In this document: positions 1 to 8,762 of the stretch, one piece after another
Layout of the letters: each line of letters starts with the position of its first letter
Position numbering within the stretch: the first letter of the stretch is position 1
Assembly (NCBI GenBank): GCA_965530755.1
Contig: CBESNA010000004.1
Span: forward strand, 62,001-126,000
DNA from: SZUA-35 sp965530755
Lineage (GTDB): Bacteria > Actinomycetota > Acidimicrobiia > Acidimicrobiales > SZUA-35
DNA length: 64,000 bases
Reading direction: 5' to 3'
Made by a program: the position numbers and the translations under genes
The notes under the pieces: generated by a model
Seen by the model: only the letters and a program-made list of their open reading frames with translations
Databases searched by the model: none
Told to the model about the DNA's origin: nothing

Positions 1-2126
1 GTACCGGGTGCCATGGGATGACGCTCCTCATGGATGAAGAGCGAGTTGGTGACAGCATCGGGATCACAGCGATGGGCAACGAAGGCGCTCAGTGGTTGGG
101 CATGGCGCCGTTCGTCGACACCGAGCACGTGTTCCAGAACTTCGGAGACGGCACGTACTTCCACTCCGGCCAGCTCGCGGTACAGGCCGCGATCGGGGCC
201 GGAGCGAACGTCACGTTCAAGATCCTCTACAACCACACGGTGGCGATGACCGGCGGGCAGGAGGCGTCCCATCACGTCGACCCAGCGGCTCTCGCCGCCA
301 TCCTGTTGCATCACGGTGTCGCGAAAGTCGTCATCACCGCCGAGGACCCGGGTCGGTACCGCAAGGTCGACCTCCCGAAGGGGGTGCGGGTGGTCAACCG
401 TCGCTCGATCGTGGCAGTGCAGGAGGAGCTGGCGGCGATCACCGGAGTGACGGTGCTGATCCACGACCAGGAGTGTGCTGCGGAGAACCGGCGAGCTCGT
501 AAACGTGGTCTCCTGCCGACGCCAACCACTCGCGTCGTCATCAACCATCGGATATGCGAAGGCTGCGGCGACTGTGGAGACGTCAGCAACTGCCTGTCGG
601 TGCAGCCGATCGACACGCCGCTTGGCCGGAAAACCACGATCGATCAGGACAGCTGCAATCTCGACTTCTCGTGCCTGGACGGGGACTGCCCTGCATTCAT
701 GACGATCGAGGTCTCTGACGAGCTACGCAGTATCACTCCGCCACCTCGCACGACGTTGGACGAATTCCCCGTTGCCGACCCGGTCGTGCCTGACCGGCCG
801 GCCACCGTCGTCCGCCTCGCCGGCATTGGGGGCACGGGGGTTGTCACGGTCGCCCAGATACTCGGTACGGCGGGAATGCTCGACGGGTTCGAGGTGGTGG
901 GCCTCGACCAGACCGGCCTGTCGCAGAAGGCCGGACCAGTCGTCAGCGATGTCACGCTGTACCGAGGATCGGCTGCGCGCTCCAACGTGGCCGGTGAGCG
1001 GCAGGTCGATGTCGTGCTCGCCTTCGACCAGCTGGTGGCCGGCGGTGACAGTGTGCTCGACGGCGTCGGCGAGACGTCGACGATTCTGGCATCGACCGCC
1101 TCGACGCCGACTGGGCGACAGGTTGCCGATCCGTCGATCGGTGGCCCGAGGCCGAGCGACCTCACCTCACGTCTCCAGGATGCGACCGCCGCCGATGTGC
1201 TGACGGTCGATGCCGTCGAGGCGTCCCGAGTGCTCACCGGGTCCGCTGGCGGAGCGAACGTCTTCGTCCTCGGGGCTGCGCTCCAGCTGGGGGTGATTCC
1301 TGTCGGGCTCGATGCCGTTCGGCGAGCAATCGGGCTCAACGGTGTCGCCGTCGAGTCGAACCTGGAGGCACTGGAGTGGGGGCGGCGCTGGGCCGTTGCT
1401 CCGGCTGAGGTCGCTGCTCTTGTCTCCGATCAACTATCTGCGCCGACGATGATCGTCCCACCTGCGCCAACGGAGGTGATCGAACGCGTCGGTGGGCTCG
1501 GCCTCGAGCCGGCCGACTCCGAATTGATCACGATGCTCAGCGCCGATCTGATCGCCTACCAGAACGAGGCGTGGGCCCTGCGGTACCTCGATCTCGTTGC
1601 CGCCGCCGGGCGGGTTGGATCATCGGCACTGACCGTCGCCGTAGCTCGGTCGTTCCACAAGCTGATGGCCTACAAAGACGAGTACGAGGTGGCGCGCTTG
1701 ATGCTGGCCGTCGACGGGCTGGCCGCGGTTCGAGCAGTCGATGGCGGTGACGAGGACACGACGCGCTGGCATCTTCATCCGCCGGCCCTGGCCTCACTCG
1801 GCGTCAGGCAGAAGATCCGGTTCGGACCCTCGACACGGCCCATGTTCGTTCTCCTGGCCAAGGGGAAGCGGCTACGAGGCACCGCCCTCGACCCCTTCGG
1901 GCGCACCGAGATGCGGCGCCTCGAACGGACAATGGTCGATGAGTTCGAATCCACCATGCGTCGCGTGTTCGAACAGGCCGAATCGGAGTCGGTTGAATCG
2001 CTGATCGAGTTGGCCAATCTCCCCGACCTGGTTCGTGGTTTCGAGAGCCTCAAGTTGGAGCGGGTCGCGATCTATCGGGAGCGTTTTGCCGAGCTCGCCG
2101 CCCAGATCATGGCGAAGAAGGCGTAG
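1..2126 (+). CDS. Indolepyruvate ferredoxin oxidoreductase, fused alpha/beta-gamma type, 5'-truncated by window
   Basis: This is the C-terminal ~708 residues of a large fused 2-oxoacid:ferredoxin oxidoreductase, which oxidatively decarboxylates arylpyruvates to acyl-CoA with electrons going to ferredoxin. The reading frame is already open at base 3 (TGCHGMTLL...), matching the GCH-containing TPP-binding core, so the ATG at 18 is internal and the true start lies upstream of the window. Visible parts in order are the end of the TPP domain (FGDGTYFHSG, FKILYN), a cysteine cluster with CEGCGDCG and a following DSCNLDFSCLDGDCP that fits the 4Fe-4S segment of this family, a gamma (substrate/CoA) domain beginning VRLAGIGGTGVVTVAQ, and a long C-terminal extension typical of the fused bacterial form. 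It ends at TAG 2124-2126, with a convergent ZIP transporter gene 54 bp downstream. Confidence 0.9.
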   Translation, partial: TGCHGMTLLMDEERVGDSIGITAMGNEGAQWLGMAPFVDTEHVFQNFGDGTYFHSGQLAVQAAIGAGANVTFKILYNHTVAMTGGQEASHHVDPAALAAILLHHGVAKVVITAEDPGRYRKVDLPKGVRVVNRRSIVAVQEELAAITGVTVLIHDQECAAENRRARKRGLLPTPTTRVVINHRICEGCGDCGDVSNCLSVQPIDTPLGRKTTIDQDSCNLDFSCLDGDCPAFMTIEVSDELRSITPPPRTTLDEFPVADPVVPDRPATVVRLAGIGGTGVVTVAQILGTAGMLDGFEVVGLDQTGLSQKAGPVVSDVTLYRGSAARSNVAGERQVDVVLAFDQLVAGGDSVLDGVGETSTILASTASTPTGRQVADPSIGGPRPSDLTSRLQDATAADVLTVDAVEASRVLTGSAGGANVFVLGAALQLGVIPVGLDAVRRAIGLNGVAVESNLEALEWGRRWAVAPAEVAALVSDQLSAPTMIVPPAPTEVIERVGGLGLEPADSELITMLSADLIAYQNEAWALRYLDLVAAAGRVGSSALTVAVARSFHKLMAYKDEYEVARLMLAVDGLAAVRAVDGGDEDTTRWHLHPPALASLGVRQKIRFGPSTRPMFVLLAKGKRLRGTALDPFGRTEMRRLERTMVDEFESTMRRVFEQAESESVESLIELANLPDLVRGFESLKLERVAIYRERFAELAAQIMAKKA

Positions 2127-2180
2127 GAGCCGACACCCGCTCGGCAGTTCACCGTTCGGCGAGCCACCGATCTGCACGTC

Positions 2181-2987
2181 TCAGTGGAACTCGCCGATGA
2201 CGCCGAGCACATCGAGCAGCGCGAACGTGCCGGCGAAGGCGATTGCGCCCCAGATCACATCGAGGGCCGTTCGTCGCCCGGACTCGGATGAGTGGATCGA
2301 CGGCAGAGCATCGATCGTCGCGACGTAGAGGAACGTTCCGGCGCTGAACATCAAGATCAACACGATCCATCGTGAGTCAGCGTCGAGAGACTGCCCGGCC
2401 ACCAGGAGCACGGAGGGGGTCAGAACCGAGAACACGACGACGTCGAGCAGCGCTCGGGTTCTGCTCGCTCGCTCGTGGAGACTGAAGACGCCGAGGCTGA
2501 AGGCGGCGGGAACTTTGTGCAACAACACGGCGACGGCGATCAGTGTTGCCGCGCCGGCCTCGGCTCCCGCTGCGGCAGCACCAATGGCGAGACCGTCGGC
2601 GATGGCGTGGACCGACAGTCCGATCGGCAACGTGGCACTCGCCGCCGGGTGATGTACGTGCCCGTGACCGTGGGTGGCGGCATGATCGTGGTGTTCTTCG
2701 TGGATGCTGTGCCCGAGGCCCCAACCTTCGAGGACGACCATCACGAGGAAGCCGAGAAGAAACGCTCCTCCGAGCAATACCTCTGACGGGCGATCCGATG
2801 ACGCCTCAGCGATGTGGAAACCCTCGGGAACGATGATCAGAAGCGCACTACCGAGGAGCACGCCGCCAGACACCGACGTGAGGCGTCGCATTGCGGAACC
2901 GTCGGTTTGCCGACCGACGAGAAGCGGCACAGCACCACCGAGCAGTGACAGCGAGAGCATGACCAATGCCAGGACGAACGGGGACAC
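2181..2987 (-). CDS. ZIP-family divalent metal transporter
   Basis: A 268-residue integral membrane protein of the ZIP (zinc/iron permease) family, which imports Zn2+ or related divalent metals into the cytoplasm. The metal-binding helix motifs HAIADG (TM4) and HKVPAAF (TM5) are present. Between TM3 and TM4 there is a loop rich in histidine (EEHHDH...HGHGHVHH), as expected for a metal-sensing or metal-delivering loop. The start is GTG at 2985-2987. It is a single gene, divergent from the racemase-fold gene at 3079. The intergenic region contains TGAGAaccagTCTCG around 3001-3015, a weak imperfect palindrome that might bind a metal regulator; this is only a guess. The family is certain; the metal is not. 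Confidence 0.88.
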   Translation of the reverse strand: MSPFVLALVMLSLSLLGGAVPLLVGRQTDGSAMRRLTSVSGGVLLGSALLIIVPEGFHIAEASSDRPSEVLLGGAFLLGFLVMVVLEGWGLGHSIHEEHHDHAATHGHGHVHHPAASATLPIGLSVHAIADGLAIGAAAAGAEAGAATLIAVAVLLHKVPAAFSLGVFSLHERASRTRALLDVVVFSVLTPSVLLVAGQSLDADSRWIVLILMFSAGTFLYVATIDALPSIHSSESGRRTALDVIWGAIAFAGTFALLDVLGVIGEFH

Positions 2988-3078
2988 GCTGGAATGCTAC
3001 TGAGAACCAGTCTCGATTCATCCATACGCGGAGAAAGCTGCCGACTCGCCCGACGTTGCTCTGACCTAGGGTCGTTCC

Positions 3079-4134
3079 ATGCGCTTCTCCAGCATGCTGA
3101 CCGCCGTCGATGTCCACGCTGAAGGCGAGCCGGGCAGGGTCATCACGGCCGGGGTGCCGCCGATTCCGGGCGACACGATGTTGGCCAAGATGCTGTGGCT
3201 CCAAGAGAACGCCGACCACATTCGCTTGCGAATGCTTCGCGAACCGCGGGGGTATCCGGGCCTGTGCTGCAACATCGTGGTGCCGCCGACTACCGAGGCC
3301 GCCGACGCCGGTTTCATCATCATGGAACAGAGCGAATACGCACCGATGTCCGGCAGCAACACGATGTGTGTCGTGACCGCGTTGCTCGAGACTGGTGCCC
3401 TCACGATGGTGGAGCCGGTCACCGAACTGACCCTCGAAGCGCCCGCCGGTCTGGTGGATGTCCGCGCCAGCTGTGTGGACGGAAAGGTCACCGCCGTCAC
3501 CTTCCGGAACGTCCCCTCATTCGCCATCCACCTCGATGCACCGCTGGTTGTCCCCGAACTCGGCGAGATCCCCGTCGACATCGTGTGGGGAGGCATGTTC
3601 TACGTCATTGCTGACGGCGACGAGCTGGGCATCGCCCTCGACGGCGCCAACGGTGCCGAGATCGTGCGGGCGGGCGAGATGATCAGAGCGTCAGCGCTCG
3701 AGCAGTTGCCCGTCATCCATCCGGAGCTGCCCGAACTGACCGGTCCCACGATCTCGCAGTTGTCCGGCGCACCCACCGTCCTCGGGGCGCATCGACGGAA
3801 CGCGGTGACCGTGTCCTCAGGGTCGTTCGATTGGGATCGCCCCTCGACCTGGACCGGTGCTCTCGACCGTTGTCCGTGCGGGACGGGCACATCGGCGAAG
3901 ATGGCGGCCATGCACGCTCGAGGGCTGCTGGGCGTCGGCGAGGATTTCGTCCACCAGGGTCCGCTCGACACGACCTTCACCGGCCGGATCGTCGACACGA
4001 CGACCGTCGGGCGGTACGACGCCATCGTGCCAGAGGTTTCGGGCCAGGCGTGGATCACCGGCTTTGCCAACTATGTCCTCGATCCCACCGACCCCTTCCC
4101 GAACGGCTACACAATCGGCGACATCTGGCCATGA
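3079..4134 (+). CDS. Proline racemase-fold enzyme (hydroxyproline epimerase / trans-3-hydroxyproline dehydratase family)
   Basis: A 351-residue member of the proline racemase superfamily, whose members racemise proline, epimerise 4-hydroxyproline or dehydrate trans-3-hydroxyproline using two facing acid/base residues. The second catalytic segment is intact (DRCPCGTGTSA, Cys in PCGTG). The first, usually MCGHG, reads APMSGSNTMC, so the first catalytic Cys is replaced by Ser and the following His by Ser. A Ser/Cys pair occurs in part of the superfamily and argues against a classical proline racemase; epimerase or dehydratase on a substituted proline is more likely (inference). There is no proline or hydroxyproline catabolic neighbour, so the context does not resolve the substrate. 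Divergent from the ZIP gene; convergent with the peroxiredoxin-like gene. Confidence 0.85.
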   Translation: MRFSSMLTAVDVHAEGEPGRVITAGVPPIPGDTMLAKMLWLQENADHIRLRMLREPRGYPGLCCNIVVPPTTEAADAGFIIMEQSEYAPMSGSNTMCVVTALLETGALTMVEPVTELTLEAPAGLVDVRASCVDGKVTAVTFRNVPSFAIHLDAPLVVPELGEIPVDIVWGGMFYVIADGDELGIALDGANGAEIVRAGEMIRASALEQLPVIHPELPELTGPTISQLSGAPTVLGAHRRNAVTVSSGSFDWDRPSTWTGALDRCPCGTGTSAKMAAMHARGLLGVGEDFVHQGPLDTTFTGRIVDTTTVGRYDAIVPEVSGQAWITGFANYVLDPTDPFPNGYTIGDIWP

Positions 4135-4185
4135 TGACGACGGTTCGATCGTCAACGAGGGCCTCGACCAGCGGCGGGTTTGGAC

Positions 4186-4848
4186 TCAGCTACCGTCGCC
4201 CGTTGCGAGCCCAAGCAGCGAGGCGAGGATGTCGGCAGGCTCGGCTCGCTTGCGGTAGTCGGGATCGACGAACGCGTAGGCGATGGTTCCGTCCCGGTCG
4301 ATGATATAGGTCGCGGGGATGGGGAGTTCCCACGAGCCGGAGCCGTTCACCCGCTCGATCGGGTGGTTGGACTTCGCGTAGATCTCCTTTGTGGCGTCGT
4401 CGATCGTGAAGACGATGCCGAAACGCCGAGCAAGTTCGTTGTCGGGGTCCGACAGCACTTCGAAGTCGAGTTCGGCCTTCTCTGCGGTCGAGAGCGACTC
4501 GTCGGGGATCTGAGGAGAGATGGCGACCAGCGAGGCCCCGGCATCGGTGAGATCACCGAGCACGCCTTGCAAGGCCCGGAGCTCGAGATTGCAATAGGGA
4601 CACCAACCGCCGCGGTAGAAGGTCAGCACGAGGGGGCCGCTTGCCAGCAAAGATTCGAGGCTCACCGCCGATCCGGTCGCGCCCTGCAAGGTGAATGACG
4701 GCGCAACGGCGCCGAGGCCGAGAGCTCGGCTCGCGAGACCGGAAGCTTCGAGCGCAGCGACGCCAGCATCGAAGACCGTTGCAACCTCCGCCGGAGCCTT
4801 GGCCACGAACTGGGCTTTCTGCTCGGTCAGTTTGTCCGAGAGTGTCAT
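4186..4848 (-). CDS. Peroxiredoxin-like (AhpC/TSA, thioredoxin-fold) protein
   Basis: A 220-residue thioredoxin-fold protein of the AhpC/TSA 'PRX-like 2' group, probably a thiol peroxidase or disulfide reductant in the cytoplasm. The active site is YRGGWCPYCNLELRAL, a CxxC where the first Cys is the peroxidatic or nucleophilic residue. An N-terminal helical extension (about 45 residues) precedes the fold (LGAVAPSFTL). I chose the ATG at 4846-4848 because AAGGA lies about 7 bases upstream; an upstream in-frame ATG at 4875 adds nine residues that look non-coding. Monocistronic, reading away from the acyl-CoA dehydrogenase at 5053. A seven-codon ORF ending in two Cys codons lies 54 bp upstream (see the separate entry). 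Confidence 0.85.
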   Translation of the reverse strand: MTLSDKLTEQKAQFVAKAPAEVATVFDAGVAALEASGLASRALGLGAVAPSFTLQGATGSAVSLESLLASGPLVLTFYRGGWCPYCNLELRALQGVLGDLTDAGASLVAISPQIPDESLSTAEKAELDFEVLSDPDNELARRFGIVFTIDDATKEIYAKSNHPIERVNGSGSWELPIPATYIIDRDGTIAYAFVDPDYRKRAEPADILASLLGLATGDGS

Positions 4849-4902
4849 TGGATTCCTTGGCGAGTAGATGGTCAAGTCGACTGTGTCCCGGGCGTCGCAA
4901 CC

Positions 4903-4926
4903 TCAGCAGCAGAGGGCATATTCCAT
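4903..4926 (-). promoter_or_regulatory. Possible Cys-Cys leader peptide ORF (MEYALCC) upstream of the peroxiredoxin-like gene
   Basis: ATG...TGC TGC TGA encodes the heptapeptide MEYALCC, 54 bases upstream of the peroxiredoxin-like start on the same strand. Short actinobacterial ORFs with tandem cysteine codons are known to act as cysteine-responsive attenuators. No ribosome-binding site is visible, so it would have to be leaderless, and no clear attenuator hairpin follows. Chance occurrence is quite possible. Confidence 0.2.
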
Positions 4927-5052
4927 TGGGGCGGACGTGACGGAGCATTCAGGGGGAACGAACCAGCTGCGGGCGGCCAGATCCTCGCGGTCCTCGTTTG
5001 GAAGTCTGAGGGTCAGCCGACGTAGCGTGGCGCAGCACCCGAGGAGGACATC

Positions 5053-6306
5053 ATGGATCTGTCGTATCCCGCCGAGACCGAGGCCTACCGCCACACCGTT
5101 CGCTCGTTTCTCGATCAGAACCTGCCGGACGATTGGAAGGGCTACGGCGCCATCCCGCCTGAAGAACGTCACGCGTGGCACACCCGCTGGCGCGAGATCC
5201 TCTCTGCGAACAAACTGCTGGCACCGACATGGCCGACCGAGTACGGCGGTGCAGGCCTGAGTCACACCGAGTACGTGGCGCTGGCCGAGGAGTTCACCAA
5301 GCGAGGCGCGCCCACATCGGGACCCAACGATGCCTTCTCCATCACGATGGTCGGCAACACGATCCTGCAGTGGGGGAGCGAAGAGCAGAAGGCGTACTTC
5401 ATTCCGAGGATCCTCGACGGATCCGACCTGTGGTGTCAGGGCTACTCCGAGCCTGATGCCGGAAGCGATCTCGCCGGACTCGGCTGCAAGGCTGAGTTGG
5501 ACGGAGACGAGTGGGTCATCAACGGTCAGAAGATCTGGACGTCAGCCGCCAGCCACGCCAACATGATCTTCACGCTCTGCCGGACCGATCCAGACGTCAC
5601 CAAACACGCCGGCATCTCGTTCCTGCTCGTGCCCATGGATCAACCCGGCGTCGAGGTTCGCCCGATCGTCAACGTTGCCGGTGACAGCCATTTCAACGAG
5701 GTCTTCTATTCCGATGCCAAGGCACCCAAGGACAACGTCCTCGGTGGGATCAACAACGGGTGGGCGGTCGCCAACACCTTGCTCGGCTTCGAACGGGGGG
5801 CCGGGGCGACGATCCAGCCGCTTGGCTTCCGGGCCGAACTCGACGCCATGATCGAGGTGCTGAAGGAGCGTGGCCTGACGAGCGATCCCATCGTCCGGCA
5901 GAAGCTGGCGACACACCACACCAAGTCCGAGATCATGCGGTTCCGCGGGATGCAGGCCTTGACCCGTTTCCTGGCGGGCAAGGCACCGGGTCCAGAATCG
6001 TCGATCGGCAAGCTCTTCTGGAGCGAGTACCACACGGCGATGACCAACGACATGGTCGACCTGCTCGGCCCCGATGCACTCGTCGACTGGGGCGAGGCCA
6101 CACGCGGCGGCCTTGGCTCGTGGCCGGCCGGGACCCCGGCGACACCGGCCAACATCGTCAGCAGTGCGCTGATCGCCCGCTCCGGCACGATCTACGCCGG
6201 GACGTCGCAGGTCCAGCGCAACATCATCGGCGAGCGTGTCTTGGGGCTGCCGAAGGAACCACGGGCCGACAAGGGCTCGTGGAAGGAATCGATCTCCAAG
6301 TCCTGA
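5053..6306 (+). CDS. Acyl-CoA dehydrogenase (FadE type)
   Basis: A 417-residue flavin acyl-CoA dehydrogenase catalysing alpha,beta-dehydrogenation of an acyl-CoA thioester. Domain order is N-terminal helical, middle beta (YSEPDAGSDLAGL, WVINGQKIWTSAA) and C-terminal helical. The end carries IYAGTSQVQRNIIGERVLGLP; the position of the medium-chain enzyme's catalytic Glu is Ala here, so the base is probably the Glu in LLGFERGAG on helix G, as in isovaleryl-CoA dehydrogenase. That arrangement is common among actinobacterial FadE enzymes for sterol side chains or other bulky substrates. The start has a strong GAGGAGG 6 bases upstream. The gene is convergent with another acyl-CoA dehydrogenase 18 bp downstream. 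Confidence 0.9.
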   Translation: MDLSYPAETEAYRHTVRSFLDQNLPDDWKGYGAIPPEERHAWHTRWREILSANKLLAPTWPTEYGGAGLSHTEYVALAEEFTKRGAPTSGPNDAFSITMVGNTILQWGSEEQKAYFIPRILDGSDLWCQGYSEPDAGSDLAGLGCKAELDGDEWVINGQKIWTSAASHANMIFTLCRTDPDVTKHAGISFLLVPMDQPGVEVRPIVNVAGDSHFNEVFYSDAKAPKDNVLGGINNGWAVANTLLGFERGAGATIQPLGFRAELDAMIEVLKERGLTSDPIVRQKLATHHTKSEIMRFRGMQALTRFLAGKAPGPESSIGKLFWSEYHTAMTNDMVDLLGPDALVDWGEATRGGLGSWPAGTPATPANIVSSALIARSGTIYAGTSQVQRNIIGERVLGLPKEPRADKGSWKESISKS

Positions 6307-6324
6307 GACGGCTCAACCCCCAGG

Positions 6325-7470
6325 TCAGGCGAGAACAGCTTTGGAGATGATCGTCTTCATGATCTCGGAAGTGCCTCCGTAGATCCTGCACACCCGGGCA
6401 TCTGTGTAGGCCCGAGCGATCGGGTACTCGGTCATGAAGCCGTAGCCGCCGAACAGTTGGAGGCAGGCGTCTGTCACCCGACCCTGTAGCTCGGTGCCCC
6501 AGAGCTTGGCCATCGCCGCCTCGGCTCCCGTCAGCTCGCCGGCGTTGAGTTTCTCGATGCACTGCTGCATGAACGGTGTCGTCACCTCGATCTGGGTTGC
6601 GACGTCGGCCAGGACGAACTTGGTGTTCTGGAACGAGGCGATCGATGTACCGAAAGCCGTTCGGTCCTTGACGTACTCGACTGTCCATCCCATCGCTGCC
6701 CGTGCAGACGCGAGCCCGAAGATGCCGAGCGACAGCCGCTCCTGAGCGAGATTGAAGGTGAGGTACTCCATCGCCTTGCCCTCGTCGCCGAGCACGTTCG
6801 CCACAGGGACACGGACATCGGTCAGGAACAGCTCCGCGGTGTCAGCAGAGTGCTGCCCGATCTTGTCGAGGTTGCGGCCTCGTTCGAAGCCAGCCATGCC
6901 GCGTTCGACGACCAACAACGACATGCCATTGCGGCCTCCCTCCGCGTTGGTCTTGCACACCACGATCACGAGGTCGGAGTTGATGCCGTTCGTGATGAAG
7001 GTCTTGGCCCCGTTGACGACGTATTCGTCGCCGTCGCGCACGGCAGTGGTGGCGATACCGGCCAGGTCGGAGCCGGTCCCCGGTTCGGTCATGGCGATCG
7101 CCGTGATGAGCTCGCCGGCGGCAATCCCTGGCAGCCAGCGCGCCGCCTGCTCCTCGTTGCAGTACTCGACGAAGTAGGGAGTGGTGATGTCGTTGTGCAG
7201 CGTGAGACCGAGACCTCCGCCTCCGAGCCCGATTGCCGCGACTTCCTCGCCGATCACGGCGTTGAATCGAAAGTCCTTCGTGCCTCCTCCACCCCACTGC
7301 TCGGGGACGTTGAAACCGGTGAACCCGTGTTTGCCGGCCTCGGCGTACACATTGCGGTCCATGATGCCGGCTGTCTCGAATTCATCGATTCGAGGCACCA
7401 GTTCGGTGTCGGCGAAGGATCGGAAGCTCTGACGGAACAGTTCGTGCGTCTCGTCGTAGATGGTTGCCAT
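6325..7470 (-). CDS. Acyl-CoA dehydrogenase
   Basis: A 381-residue acyl-CoA dehydrogenase with MTEPGTGSDLAGI and YVVNGAKTFITNG in the flavin-binding middle domain and RIYGGTSEIMKTIIS at the C-terminus. As Gly replaces the medium-chain-type catalytic Glu, the Glu of LAQERLSLG is the likely base. It probably acts on a straight or methyl-branched medium/long acyl-CoA. The start at ATG 7468-7470 (MATIYDETHELF) has GAGG upstream; an upstream in-frame start would add 19 arginine-rich residues and is rejected. It lies 85 bp downstream of the P450 on the same strand, so hydratase, P450 and dehydrogenase may form one catabolic unit. Confidence 0.9.
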   Translation of the reverse strand: MATIYDETHELFRQSFRSFADTELVPRIDEFETAGIMDRNVYAEAGKHGFTGFNVPEQWGGGGTKDFRFNAVIGEEVAAIGLGGGGLGLTLHNDITTPYFVEYCNEEQAARWLPGIAAGELITAIAMTEPGTGSDLAGIATTAVRDGDEYVVNGAKTFITNGINSDLVIVVCKTNAEGGRNGMSLLVVERGMAGFERGRNLDKIGQHSADTAELFLTDVRVPVANVLGDEGKAMEYLTFNLAQERLSLGIFGLASARAAMGWTVEYVKDRTAFGTSIASFQNTKFVLADVATQIEVTTPFMQQCIEKLNAGELTGAEAAMAKLWGTELQGRVTDACLQLFGGYGFMTEYPIARAYTDARVCRIYGGTSEIMKTIISKAVLA

Positions 7471-7555
7471 GATCAGCCTCGACCCCCTATGTGCGTGTCG
7501 GGGGAGTCTCCCAAAGCGGGTCGACACCGTCGAATCGGTCGGACCATCGCCAGGC

Positions 7556-8761
7556 TCATCGGATCGTGAACGCGATCTCGAACTCCCGGACCGCCCTGGC
7601 GAAGATGTTCGCCTCGACGACAGGCTCGCTCACCACCCGGAGGTCGGTGATGCGTCTGGACAACTCACCGAAGAGCATCCGCAACTCGGCTCTCGCCATG
7701 TTCGCGCCGAGGCAGAAGTGCGTGCCGTGACCGAAAGCGACGTGCTGGTTCGGCGAGCGAGTGATGTCGAAACGATCGGGATCGATGAACACGGCTGGAT
7801 CCCTGTTTGCTGCCGGGTAGACGAGGGCCATCCGGTCGCCGGCTGCGATCGCTGTTCCCGCAACCTCGGTGTCGACGGCTGCGGTCCTGAACATGTTGTT
7901 GAGGGGCGTGACCCAGCGGATCAGCTCCTCGACGGCGTCGTCGACCGCCTCGGGCTGCTCGGCGAGGCGATCCCACTCGACTGGGTGATCACACAAGACT
8001 CGAAGCCCGTGTGCGATCACCGTTCGGGTGGTCTCGGCCCCGCCTGCGATCATCAGCCCTGTTTCCTGCACCATCGTGCCAGGATCCATCCCGGCCCGGA
8101 GCCAGTCGCTGAACAGGTCATCCTGCGGAATGCGTGCCCGCTCGGGGAGGATCTCGGCCATGACCGACGCCCATTCCTGGATGCTGTTGTGCAGGTCCTG
8201 GTAGAGCTCAGGCTCGGCGAACCGTCGATCAATGCGCATCTGTCGCTCCGACCAACTCTTCACCTCGGGCCAACGCTCCGCGCCGAACCCGAGCAGCTCG
8301 GCGGTGACCCGACACGGCAGCTGGGCGGCCCAGGCATCGACCACTTCGACAGATCCCCTTTCCTCCTGCTCGACGACGGCGGCATCGATGAGCACCGTGA
8401 CCAGATGTCGATAGTGCTCGGTGTGTTTACGGACCGCACCTGGCGTGAAACGTCGATTGATGAGGCGACGCTGCTGGAGGTGATCTGGATCGTTCTTGCT
8501 GATCATCGTGGCCTCGAACTCCGATGGCTGGGCCCGATAGTGCCCAGCGTCATCGAGGCGACTGACGAAGGTGACCGGGTCCCGTTCCACTGCCAGCACG
8601 TCTGCATGTCGGGCAACCGCCCAGACTCCGCTGCCTTCGTCTCGCCACAGGCCCTCATGGGAAAGCAGCCGTCGGTATGACTCCTGGGGATTGCTCTGCC
8701 ACCACACGGGGTCGAGAAGGCGAGTCGCCGGGAGCGGTGCCTCGGTCGGTGCGTGCTTCAT
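7556..8761 (-). CDS. Cytochrome P450
   Basis: A 401-residue soluble bacterial P450 monooxygenase. Diagnostic motifs are the I-helix IAGGAETTRTV (oxygen activation), ExxR as EELIR, and the haem-thiolate loop FGHGTHFCLGANMAR with the axial Cys. Overall sequence style and neighbours (enoyl-CoA hydratase, acyl-CoA dehydrogenases) resemble actinobacterial CYP families that hydroxylate steroid or fatty-acid side chains; the substrate is inferred, not shown. No ferredoxin gene is adjacent, so electron partners are encoded elsewhere. The start ATG lies one base after the TGA of the upstream hydratase gene (TGAGATG), which implies translational coupling. Confidence 0.92.
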   Translation of the reverse strand: MKHAPTEAPLPATRLLDPVWWQSNPQESYRRLLSHEGLWRDEGSGVWAVARHADVLAVERDPVTFVSRLDDAGHYRAQPSEFEATMISKNDPDHLQQRRLINRRFTPGAVRKHTEHYRHLVTVLIDAAVVEQEERGSVEVVDAWAAQLPCRVTAELLGFGAERWPEVKSWSERQMRIDRRFAEPELYQDLHNSIQEWASVMAEILPERARIPQDDLFSDWLRAGMDPGTMVQETGLMIAGGAETTRTVIAHGLRVLCDHPVEWDRLAEQPEAVDDAVEELIRWVTPLNNMFRTAAVDTEVAGTAIAAGDRMALVYPAANRDPAVFIDPDRFDITRSPNQHVAFGHGTHFCLGANMARAELRMLFGELSRRITDLRVVSEPVVEANIFARAVREFEIAFTIR

Positions 8762-8762
8762 C

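Noticed and set aside
3001..3015. Zur/MntR box in the ZIP promoter
   Set aside because: TGAGAaccagTCTCG is short and imperfect and does not match a known consensus well.
7460..8680. 406-residue open frame on the plus strand
   Set aside because: Antisense of the P450; the haem-binding and I-helix motifs are on the minus strand.
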